Below, piece after piece: positions 28,035-35,181 of a stretch of DNA of 64,000 nucleotides. Each line of letters begins with the position of its first letter. Position 1 is the stretch's first letter. The notes beneath the pieces were generated by a model. The model saw only the letters and a list, made by a program, of their open reading frames with translations, did not search any database and was not told the origin of the DNA. Source of the stretch: Mycolicibacterium litorale. Lineage in GTDB: Bacteria > Actinomycetota > Actinomycetes > Mycobacteriales > Mycobacteriaceae. The position numbers and the translations under genes were made by a program. The DNA lies in assembly GCF_014218295.1 (NCBI RefSeq), contig NZ_AP023287.1, forward strand, positions 1,426,001 through 1,490,000, in the 5' to 3' direction.

Positions 28035-28063
28035 TGGCCTCCCCGGCGAGCGGCTGTGGTGAG
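28035..28063. repeat. 29-bp direct repeat, right copy
   Basis: Copy of the TPR gene 3' end (24812-24840) with a single mismatch, starting one base after the MFS stop codon. Together with the left copy it frames the glsA-MFS pair. The following bases to 28241 contain no convincing gene. Confidence 0.85.
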
Positions 28064-28241
28064 TTCCTGGACCGGCGTTCCCCGGTTCCACCCCGGCCTC
28101 TGGATCAGGACCACTGCTCACGGGGTGGGAACATTGCGGCGGTCGCCTGATGCAGGTCGAGATCGGTGTTCCCTCGAGAGAGAAGGTCGACGCCAGCCAT
28201 CGACTGTCGTTACGCCTGTAGAGGCTTCGCCGAATGCGTTG

Positions 28242-28580
28242 TCAGCCGGACACCGGCCCGTTTCTCACAGTCGCTTGATATCCCGCAGCTCTGATGCCGC
28301 TCATCAGGTCGGCCTCCAGCGTCGCACGCTCGTCGGGCGTGAATTCGATACCTTCGGTGCCGATCACCTGGAGTTGCCAGGACCCGTCGAACTCGCGGAA
28401 CAAGACGATCTTCGCGTATCGCTCGCCGCGGCGAGCGATTCTCCGATATCCGAACTGCTGGTCCCAGTCGTCGGTCAAGCGCCCGAACTTCTTCAGATCG
28501 AGCGTGGTCCGCAGACGTTCGAGACCCGACTGGTCGACGTCGCCTCGAATATCCATCACCAGGATGTCGTGCATCGTCAT
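28242..28580 (-). CDS. Candidate immunity protein for the C-terminal toxin tip
   Basis: A 112-residue acidic protein of unknown family, beginning MTMHDILVMDIRGDVDQSG and containing a WDQQFGYRRI segment and an FREFDGSWQLQVIG strand pair; it ends with a helix and a short strand. Its ATG at 28580 overlaps the stop of the 1563-residue toxin frame by 4 bp. Immunity genes usually follow their toxin tip directly, so this is the likely partner of the nucleotidyltransferase-like tip. No homology supports a name; the call is from position, size and coupling. Confidence 0.68.
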   Translation of the reverse strand: MTMHDILVMDIRGDVDQSGLERLRTTLDLKKFGRLTDDWDQQFGYRRIARRGERYAKIVLFREFDGSWQLQVIGTEGIEFTPDERATLEADLMSGIRAAGYQATVRNGPVSG

Positions 28581-29415
28581 GGATCGTTGCCTTCCGATTG
28601 GATACGCCAGTCTGACTCACGAAAGTGCGACGAGACGCCCGACGAAGAAGTGTCGGGTGGGCCCGCACTCGTGAACAACGCGGGAACAACCGGTCTGCCG
28701 GTTCGGTCAGTCCAGTCCTCCGCCCACTCCCAGAGGGACGGGAACATCTTCTGGAAGATGTTCTTGTTCACGAACCCGTACTTGCGGTTGATCAGGTCTC
28801 CTTGAGAACCCTCCGCCTCCCACCGCTCGCGGCATGCGTCGACCATCCGGTCCGACGAGACCTGGATGTCATAGTCGCTCGGCTCGTCTTCCAGTCCAAG
28901 GAGGTGCATGGAGTCGAACGGGCGCCGGATGGGGCGGTTCTCGTCACCACCGAACCAGGTAGCCATACGCTCCAGCGCCTCCGGGCGGTCGGAAATGTCC
29001 GACTCGACGGGCAGTGACTTGTGTTCACCCGAGAAGAACCGCGCGGACGAGCCCTGCAGACGGAGATCCACGTCATCCGCGCGCAGGCCTTCGCGCGCCA
29101 ATGCGTCGAACAGTGAGTTCTTGAACTCTCTGAACTCATCTCGCGTCATACCGAGCGGAGCCTCACGGTTGGCCCAAGCCTCAACTTGGTCAGGCGAAAT
29201 GCCGAGGAACTCACAGTCTCTCGGCAGGATGCGGTAACCGGAGTCATCCGCGGGTAGCAGTCCCGCCGCATGCTCTCCTTCCGGCCCTCCCCACGAGGAT
29301 CCGCCATCGTCGTCGTTCGATGTCGAACCGGTCTCCTCGAATGGTCGGTCAGCATCCTCCCGGTACGCCTCAGGACGGTGGGCCGGCTCGTCGTGTTCTC
29401 CTGGATCCCGCCCGC
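28577..29415 (-). other. Second toxin tip (nucleotidyltransferase-like), continuing the long toxin frame
   Basis: After the overlapped immunity gene the long frame resumes looking like protein: a short acidic linker (SNDDDGGSSWGGPEG), then about 200 residues with a GS motif (LQGSSARFFSG, residue ~1408 of the long frame) and an aspartate pair (PSDYDIQVSS, ~1466). GS plus DxD is the active-site signature of nucleotidyltransferases, although about 50 residues lie between instead of the usual dozen. Later conserved-looking segments are KYGFVNKNIFQKMFP and TSAGPPDTSSSGVSSHF. No start codon with a ribosome site is seen, as expected for an orphan tip cassette stored downstream of an older toxin-immunity pair. 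Enzyme activity is inferred only. Confidence 0.6.
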
Positions 29416-32400
29416 CTACACCTCGGTCGTGTCCACTTCCGGCCACACTCCCTGGTTCTGCCGACTGACCCATTCCGCGTGCGCCATCGCCACGCTCGAC
29501 AGCCAGTCCGTCGGTTCGTGCAGGAAGGTTCCCTTCTGGATCGTCAGTGGATGTTGGTGCGTCGGTTCGGGCGGATTGGTCAACGACTCCGCCGTCAGCT
29601 GGTACTCGATCCGGTCCTCGTCCTCCCCGATCCGGTGAACCGTGATCTTCCACTGGTGCGGGTAGATCTGCCGCCCGGGCAGCGGCCTGCCCATCCGCTT
29701 CGCTTCCGCGTACTCCCGCGCGATCAGATCCATCGGCAGGCTCGACTGAACGGTCACGATTCCGGTCTCCTTGTCGATGATCAGGCTCGCCATCCCCAGC
29801 CCGCGCTCCAGGTTCTCCTCCGGAGGGATGTCCTCCTTGCAGATCCACCCGCTCTCGAACGGATGCACCGTGAAGGTCACGCCCGGTTGTATCCGCGCCA
29901 GATACTCCAGCGCCTGTTCCCGCGTCTCCACCTGCATTTCCGCGTCCTCCTTCACTGGGGGATACCTGAGTCGCCCACAACGATGCACTGCGCTCGATCA
30001 TCGACGCCGGTGGCCGATCGGACGTGGTCCGCATCTGCGGGTCCCACCACACCGGCCCGGCTGCACCCTCCGGATAGACCACGACTGTCGCATGCGATCC
30101 TTCGATGACCGGCCGACCGTCAGGGTGATACAGCGGTTGACCGGTTCGCATATCGCGCGCGTGCCATTCATTGACCACCAGCGCTGAAGAGCCCGGTCCC
30201 ATGTCGGATATCCGCTGATGCAGCTCGGCGTATCGATCTGCGATGGGAAGTCCCGGCGATACCGGCGTCACCGGACCGCCCAACCAGTCGGACGCGCGCT
30301 GAAGACCACTGCGTTCGCCACTTCGCGTGTCGATCGCGCCATTCGGCAACAGGTCCGGATACCGCGGCGCAGACACCGTCGGATCGCCCCTGAACGAGGA
30401 GAGCGCCGACAACGAACAGTCGAGGCAGTTGTTCGATCGGCCCGGAACGGTGTGCCCGCCGTCGTTGATCAGATTGCCGTAGTCGTTGGTCCTCGGGTCG
30501 GCATACCGGCGGACATCGCCACCGGAATCGCGCAACGCGTTTTCCACCGCCTCCTGGTATGCGGGGTGTTCCACCGGCCGAAGCTCGCCTGGGCCATACC
30601 TTCTCGCGTCGGCGGGGTTGCCCACCGGTCCGAAGTGATGCGGGGCGTTGTGTGCAGGGCCGCCGTGGTGGTGGGAGTTCCCGTCACCGGGATTGCCCGG
30701 TCGATCGTTACCCGATGCGCCGGGAGCGTGGTGCGCTGTCGGCTGCGCCGTCGCCGCGGGACCGTCCCGTCTATCGCCGTCTGCCCGCGCAGTATGCGGC
30801 TCTGGTGTGGCATGTGTCGGCCCAGCGACCGGAGGCGCCGCATGGGCCGCAGCGGGATTCACCGGTGCCGATGGAGTGTGACCAGGCGTCGGCCCGGTGG
30901 CCGTCGGCTGTTGTGCCCGTGCGTTGTCGGGCGGTGTGGCAGCGCGCGCGTCGGATGCCCGGCTATCGGGGGTCCGGGTGTCCGGCGGGCGCGTTTCAGC
31001 ACCGCGAGCGGGCGGCTCGGGGCTCTGCGGTGTGCTCGCGCTGTGCGTGGGCCCCGCGGCGTGTGGCGCCATCGGCGCGATCCCCGCCATACCGGCGGGC
31101 GGCGTATCGGTGCCGAATTCATGGCGTCCCGCATTGCCGTCGACCGGTGTATTCGGTTGCTGCGCGGGGACATTCGCCTCCGACGCGGTGCGTTCCTGCC
31201 CGCCATGGTGATCGTCGGCGGGCGGGTGTGCAGCGGCCGGCTGATCGGCGGGTGTGTGCACGCGCGCATCCGACTGTCCATGGGACTCGACTGTGTTCGG
31301 TGCGACATGTCCCGAGGCCTGATCGCCGGTATGCCGATCGGGCGACGGCGACATCGCCGCATCGGGCCGGGCCGTCGCGTTGGGGGCGTCGCCAGTGTCC
31401 GGTGTCCTCGGCTCAGCGGCCGTATCGCGCGGGCCTGCGGGGCTCGATGAGTCCGGTGAGTGCGACGTGACAGGCGGTGTCTGGGTGTCCGGCGTGGCAC
31501 CGTTGTTCGGCGTGGTCGGCTGGTTCGCCGGCGTGTCGGCAGAGCCGGGCCCCGGTGCGGCCGGTGACTGCGGCGGCGGTCCATCCGACCGCCCCGGCCC
31601 GGAATCCGGTGGACCAGTGGACGTTCCGGGCGGACCGGGCGGCGGGCCGTCGCCTCCGCGGATCCCCCCACCATCTCCGCCACCCGGGGTTGCCGCCGGG
31701 CCCGGTGGCTCGGGCGGCCCGGCGGGACCTTCCAACCCCCGCGGGCTCGCGGGTGCGTCGACACCGCCGGGGCTCGTCGGGTTGAGCAGCGACTCTGGGA
31801 TTGCCGGCGGCCGGGCCTCAGGAACGTCGGGAACGCGCGTACCGAGGTCGTCGATGCCGGGGACATTGTCCAGACTCGGCGTGCTGTTGCCGGAGCCGAG
31901 CCCCCGCAACCCCGGAATCCTCCCGTCCTCCAGCAGCCCCCTGGTCGCCTTGAGCCCTCGGGCGAGGGTGCCCGTCTTCGACAGTGCACCACCGGGCACG
32001 AACAGCGATCCGATGTTGAACGCGGCCTCACCTGCGGCCCTGCCCGGGTGGTCACTCGACCACTTGTCCCATGCCACGAATTCCTTGCCCATGTCGGCCA
32101 GGACGCCGGGCAACGTCGTCGGGTCCTGAGCCACCGACCACGCCACCTCCGCCATGCCCTTCCAGGTGTCGGGATCGGCCATCGCCACCGTCCCCGCGAC
32201 GGTGTTGATCAATCCCGTGGTCAGACCGACCTGGAAATCGGTGTACAGGGTGAAGGCATCGGCGAGCGCCCCGCCCACCTCCTCGCCCAACAGCGACTCC
32301 AGATGCGGCCGTACCCATTTCTGTAGCGACGTCACCGCGTCGCCGATGGCGGTGGCGAGCTGTTCCAGCAGCCCGACAACACCTTTCACCTGACGCTGGA

Positions 32401-33268
32401 AGTTCTCCAGCACGGTGCCGACGTCTCGGGCCACCTCCCGCAGGATGTCGTCCGCCTCGCCGGTGAAGATGCCCTTCACCGTGTCCCACACGCCGTCGAG
32501 GGAGATCCTGTCCAGCAGGCGGCGGATCGCGTCCTGGGTTTCCTGGACACCGTCGGCGAAGGTGTCGATCGACCGTCCGACTTCGGTGCCCAGCCCGGAC
32601 AGCTCGCTTGTCGCCTGGCCCAGCTTGTCGAGCGCTTCGCCGATCTTGGCGCCCTCGGGGATCTTCTGTGCGGACACGGTGGTTCTTACCGGCGCCATGG
32701 CGTCGTCGAAGACCGACAACCCCTGGCCCAGGTTGCGCCACTGCGCGGCGGTGAGCCGCATCATGCCGGAGCTTCCCGACGGCCACGTCAGTGCCGCACC
32801 CGCGAACATCCCGCCCGGCAGCGCGTTCAGGAAGGGCACGATCACATGCCATGTGGTCGGCGGGGGGACCGTGGTGCCATTGGGCCCGGTGGCGGCGTCC
32901 CCGGGTGTTGTCTGGCTCGGCTCGCCGCCCAGCGCGCCCGTCGGCCCCGATCCACCGACGGTCGAGACCGCGTCGGCATTGGCGTAGTTGTGACCCGTCG
33001 CCTCGATCATGTAGCCGACGGTCTTGAACGCGTTCGCGGCATCGGCCAGACCATTGGCGAATTCCTGCGCCTGGTCGCCGTACTTGAGTCCGAAGTCCAA
33101 ACCGGCGGGATCGGTGCCCGAGGCGATGCCGCTCGACACGAGCGAACCCAAGGCGTCCGACAGCATCCCCAATTGCGTTCCCAGGGAACCCAATCGGCCG
33201 CCGGCTTGAATCAGTGCCGGTGGATCGACCTCGATCCGCACCCCTGACACACCGCCGACTACTCCCAC
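28577..33268 (-). CDS. CpnT-like ESX-linked polymorphic toxin; Tox-PL domain, fused in frame to a second toxin tip
   Basis: Open frame of 1563 residues. Residues 1-~330 resemble the N-terminal domain of CpnT (VDPPALIQAGGRLGSLG, then ATGHNYANADA and long helices DTVKGIFTGEADDILREV); ~330-470 are hydrophobic/helical; ~480-900 are proline-, threonine- and histidine-rich linker. About 940-1090 is a papain-like Tox-PL (deamidase/protease) domain: RSNNCLDCSLSAL with Cys ~946, IEGSHATVVVYPEG with His ~1057, and VWWDPQ. From ~1111 to 1284 the frame overlaps an immunity-like gene in another frame and is low-complexity (GDR-rich), so probably not a native part. The last 280 residues are a separate tip. 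Start GTG 33268; GTG 33250 or 33241 also fit. The upstream EsxE-like stop overlaps by 10 bp. Likely exported by an ESX system. Confidence 0.8.
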   Translation of the reverse strand: MGVVGGVSGVRIEVDPPALIQAGGRLGSLGTQLGMLSDALGSLVSSGIASGTDPAGLDFGLKYGDQAQEFANGLADAANAFKTVGYMIEATGHNYANADAVSTVGGSGPTGALGGEPSQTTPGDAATGPNGTTVPPPTTWHVIVPFLNALPGGMFAGAALTWPSGSSGMMRLTAAQWRNLGQGLSVFDDAMAPVRTTVSAQKIPEGAKIGEALDKLGQATSELSGLGTEVGRSIDTFADGVQETQDAIRRLLDRISLDGVWDTVKGIFTGEADDILREVARDVGTVLENFQRQVKGVVGLLEQLATAIGDAVTSLQKWVRPHLESLLGEEVGGALADAFTLYTDFQVGLTTGLINTVAGTVAMADPDTWKGMAEVAWSVAQDPTTLPGVLADMGKEFVAWDKWSSDHPGRAAGEAAFNIGSLFVPGGALSKTGTLARGLKATRGLLEDGRIPGLRGLGSGNSTPSLDNVPGIDDLGTRVPDVPEARPPAIPESLLNPTSPGGVDAPASPRGLEGPAGPPEPPGPAATPGGGDGGGIRGGDGPPPGPPGTSTGPPDSGPGRSDGPPPQSPAAPGPGSADTPANQPTTPNNGATPDTQTPPVTSHSPDSSSPAGPRDTAAEPRTPDTGDAPNATARPDAAMSPSPDRHTGDQASGHVAPNTVESHGQSDARVHTPADQPAAAHPPADDHHGGQERTASEANVPAQQPNTPVDGNAGRHEFGTDTPPAGMAGIAPMAPHAAGPTHSASTPQSPEPPARGAETRPPDTRTPDSRASDARAATPPDNARAQQPTATGPTPGHTPSAPVNPAAAHAAPPVAGPTHATPEPHTARADGDRRDGPAATAQPTAHHAPGASGNDRPGNPGDGNSHHHGGPAHNAPHHFGPVGNPADARRYGPGELRPVEHPAYQEAVENALRDSGGDVRRYADPRTNDYGNLINDGGHTVPGRSNNCLDCSLSALSSFRGDPTVSAPRYPDLLPNGAIDTRSGERSGLQRASDWLGGPVTPVSPGLPIADRYAELHQRISDMGPGSSALVVNEWHARDMRTGQPLYHPDGRPVIEGSHATVVVYPEGAAGPVWWDPQMRTTSDRPPASMIERSASLWATQVSPSEGGRGNAGGDAGTGAGVSGADTTGRDLHGASVRERVDLQGGHPSGGEPGARAGDGEPDHRQGDRNRDRSVEPADGSDRAGVRGSEADGQAAARAADLPAPVEDHGSPDRGGRGPDRVPADGGVVDQSARTDAPTSTDDPEGNLPARTDGLAVERGDGARGMGQSAEPGSVAGSGHDRGVGGRDPGEHDEPAHRPEAYREDADRPFEETGSTSNDDDGGSSWGGPEGEHAAGLLPADDSGYRILPRDCEFLGISPDQVEAWANREAPLGMTRDEFREFKNSLFDALAREGLRADDVDLRLQGSSARFFSGEHKSLPVESDISDRPEALERMATWFGGDENRPIRRPFDSMHLLGLEDEPSDYDIQVSSDRMVDACRERWEAEGSQGDLINRKYGFVNKNIFQKMFPSLWEWAEDWTDRTGRPVVPALFTSAGPPDTSSSGVSSHFRESDWRIQSEGNDP
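29416..29937 (-). CDS. Immunity-like protein (Imm35/YrhB-like) hidden in another frame of the toxin ORF
   Basis: ATG 29937 gives 173 residues starting MQVETREQALEYLARIQPG. The protein has a globular pattern: GWICKEDIPPEENLERGLG, then MASLIIDKETGIVTVQSSLP, which resembles Imm35/YrhB-type immunity proteins, and an IYPHQWKITVHRIG strand. A perfect ribosome site AAGGAGG (29946-29952) lies eight bases before the ATG. The codon choice and sequence are protein-like, while the overlapping long frame is low-complexity here. It directly follows the Tox-PL domain, so it is the expected immunity partner for that toxin. Family assignment is by resemblance from memory, not by search. Confidence 0.78.
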   Translation of the reverse strand: MQVETREQALEYLARIQPGVTFTVHPFESGWICKEDIPPEENLERGLGMASLIIDKETGIVTVQSSLPMDLIAREYAEAKRMGRPLPGRQIYPHQWKITVHRIGEDEDRIEYQLTAESLTNPPEPTHQHPLTIQKGTFLHEPTDWLSSVAMAHAEWVSRQNQGVWPEVDTTEV

Positions 33269-33546
33269 ATCCGGCCGTTCTTCTCCACGGTATCGGCGTA
33301 GTTCCTTCGCGCCGTCTCAGCGATGTTCTTCAGCTGTGACAGCGCCTGTTTCATCTGTTCGGCGCCGTCCTCCCACTGCTGCTGAGCCCGGGCCTGGGAA
33401 TCCGACGCCTCACCGTGCCAGGTCATGCGCAACGCGGCCATCGTGCGATCGACGTCCTCGAGGCATTCGGCGACGTCGCGATCGAACTCCCTCATGTGGT
33501 CGATCGCCGACTGCATCTGCGTGAAACTCACCACCAGTTGGGTCAT
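33259..33546 (-). CDS. WXG100 protein, EsxE-like
   Basis: A 95-residue helical-hairpin protein. The central turn carries the WxG motif as TWHGEAS (residues ~43-49), flanked by two long amphipathic helices. WXG100 proteins pair as heterodimers and are secreted by type VII (ESX) systems. Its ATG 33546 overlaps the stop of the upstream EsxF-like gene by 4 bp, and its own stop overlaps the toxin start, copying the esxF-esxE-cpnT order of M. tuberculosis Rv3905c-Rv3903c. It has no clear YxxxD/E signal; that lies in the partner. Confidence 0.9.
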   Translation of the reverse strand: MTQLVVSFTQMQSAIDHMREFDRDVAECLEDVDRTMAALRMTWHGEASDSQARAQQQWEDGAEQMKQALSQLKNIAETARRNYADTVEKNGRMWE

Positions 33547-34304
33547 CGCGGCTGTCCCTCCGCCGCGCGCGGCGCAACGGTGCCTTCGGGCGCCGACCGC
33601 GGCGGCTGGACGGGTGCGGCCGACCCGGTCAGCTCGCCGGCTTCCGCCGATTCGGCGGACTGCCCGTCGTCTGAGTCGGCGGTCCCGTCACCGGCCTGTT
33701 GAGCCAGTTCGACGATCTGCTGCGCGAGCGCGGCAGCCTGCTGCGCCAGCCCGCCCGCCGCCTGCGCCGACTGGCCCGCGGCGCCCTGCACCGCCTGCGC
33801 GGCCGTCGGGAGCATCTGGCCGAGCTGCGCAGCCGGCGCGCTCATCGGTACGGACATCGGCGCGCTCGTAGGTTGCGAGAGGTTCATCTGCTCGGCCAGG
33901 TCGCCCCCGCCACCCCGGCCGCCCGCGGGCTGGAAAGAGGCGTGCCCGGCACCCGGGCCACCGGCGCCTCCGCCGGTCGCTGCGCTGGACCCGTTGGGCT
34001 GATGCATCGCCGAGTTGACCGCTCCGGCGGCCTGTTCATCGGTCTTGGCGTACTCCTTGGCGGCGACGGTCAGCAATTGCGACATCGTCTGCAGACCGCG
34101 CACGACCTGTCCGGCGCCGCTGTGCCACTTGTCCCATTCCTTCTGGAAGGCCGACGCCGCCCCGCCCTTCCAGCCGGATCCGAGCAACTGTCCGACTTCC
34201 AGGTCGATCCCTGACAAGCCGTCCTGCAGGCGCTGTCCGGCATCCGCCAGACGTGCCGCCGCGGAGTCGAGTTCCGAGACGACGACTTCTACCGATTGCC
34301 CCAT
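33543..34304 (-). CDS. WXG100-like protein, EsxF-like, with long Ala/Gln/Pro-rich tail
   Basis: A 253-residue protein. Residues 1-~100 form the WXG100 hairpin with a turn GSGWKGGAAS (WxG at ~43) and the ESX secretion signal YxxxD as YAKTD after the second helix. Unlike the 103-residue M. tuberculosis EsxF, it carries about 150 further residues rich in glycine, alanine, glutamine and proline, with helical AQQAAALAQQIVELAQQAG-like repeats. ATG 34304 has GGAGG eight bases before it. It is the first gene of the operon and should pair with the EsxE-like protein to guide the toxin to an ESX system. Confidence 0.87.
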   Translation of the reverse strand: MGQSVEVVVSELDSAAARLADAGQRLQDGLSGIDLEVGQLLGSGWKGGAASAFQKEWDKWHSGAGQVVRGLQTMSQLLTVAAKEYAKTDEQAAGAVNSAMHQPNGSSAATGGGAGGPGAGHASFQPAGGRGGGGDLAEQMNLSQPTSAPMSVPMSAPAAQLGQMLPTAAQAVQGAAGQSAQAAGGLAQQAAALAQQIVELAQQAGDGTADSDDGQSAESAEAGELTGSAAPVQPPRSAPEGTVAPRAAEGQPR

Positions 34305-34505
34305 AAGCGAACCTCCATCTCTTCGGCGGTCGGCTTCGGACCAGACGTCGGTGGGATCCGCGGCGATGCGGTGACGCCGAGGGGCAGCGGGAGCGGCTTC
34401 CCCGTCAGCAAACCTCCGGCCAGTCCGTGTAGAGCCTATCGGCGGTGCGGGGACGTCGGATGCACCAGTTTGGTCCTGGTGGAACCGATCCCCGCGGCGC
34501 CGCGT

Positions 34506-35132
34506 CTAACGCCGTCCCGGCGGTTGCGGGGCATGGAGGTCGAACCGCACGCCGATCATCCGGATGAGGAAGCAGACGCCGGCCGCGCTCAGCGCCGCGA
34601 CCGTGCCACGGTGGCCGAAGCTGTACGCCGCGGCGGCGCATCCCGCACCGATCAGTGCGGGAATGGCGTAGAGCTCACTGCGCAGGACCGTGGGGATGCG
34701 CCCGATCATCACGTCGCGGATGGTGCCACCGCCCACCGCGGTGATGGTGCCGACGATCATGGCCTGTACGACGCCGAATCCCATGTCGAGCGCCTTGTAG
34801 GCGCCCAGCACCGCGAACACGCTCAGACCCACGGCGTCGAGCACGGTGATCGGGATGGCCAGCCGTTCCAACCGGCGGCTGAGGATGAACGCGATCAGGC
34901 CACCGCCGGCCGCCAGCGCGAGATACCGCCAATCCAGGAACGTGGCAGGCGGGAGCGCATCGAGCAGCACGTCGCGGATCGCGCCGCCGCCGAGACCGGT
35001 GAACATCCCGAGGGTGATGACCCCGAAGATGTCGAGCCGCTCGGCGCGCACCGCGGTCAACGCGCCGTTCAGCGCGAAGGCGAAGGTGCCGACGAAGTCG
35101 AGCGCCAACAGCAGCGGCGTTTCCGTCGGCAT
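34506..35132 (-). CDS. TRIC-like / UPF0126 family membrane protein
   Basis: A 208-residue membrane protein of the trimeric intracellular cation channel family (formerly UPF0126). It contains two related halves, each with three helices and a glycine motif: GLGGGAIRDVLL (near residue 57) and AVGGGTIRDVMIG (near 140). In the family these loops line a cation or glycine-linked pore. Start ATG 35132 (MPTETPLL) places the first helix right after the N-terminus; the frame runs upstream to 35198 without support. It is divergent from the amidohydrolase with 49 bases between starts. The 201 bases between its stop and 34304 hold the promoter of the toxin operon and nothing else seen. Confidence 0.9.
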   Translation of the reverse strand: MPTETPLLLALDFVGTFAFALNGALTAVRAERLDIFGVITLGMFTGLGGGAIRDVLLDALPPATFLDWRYLALAAGGGLIAFILSRRLERLAIPITVLDAVGLSVFAVLGAYKALDMGFGVVQAMIVGTITAVGGGTIRDVMIGRIPTVLRSELYAIPALIGAGCAAAAYSFGHRGTVAALSAAGVCFLIRMIGVRFDLHAPQPPGRR

Positions 35133-35181
35133 GCAAGAGGTATACCCACGTGAGTCGTGCCGGGCTGCGAAGGGGGCACAC

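Noticed and set aside
28577..29415. Considered an independent gene with its own start
   Set aside because: No start codon with ribosome site at its beginning; it is in frame with the long toxin, so it was kept as a tip module.
30218..31470. Plus-strand open frames of 300-400 residues
   Set aside because: They are antisense to the proline-rich toxin linker; their arginine/cysteine-rich sequence has no domain and no ribosome site.
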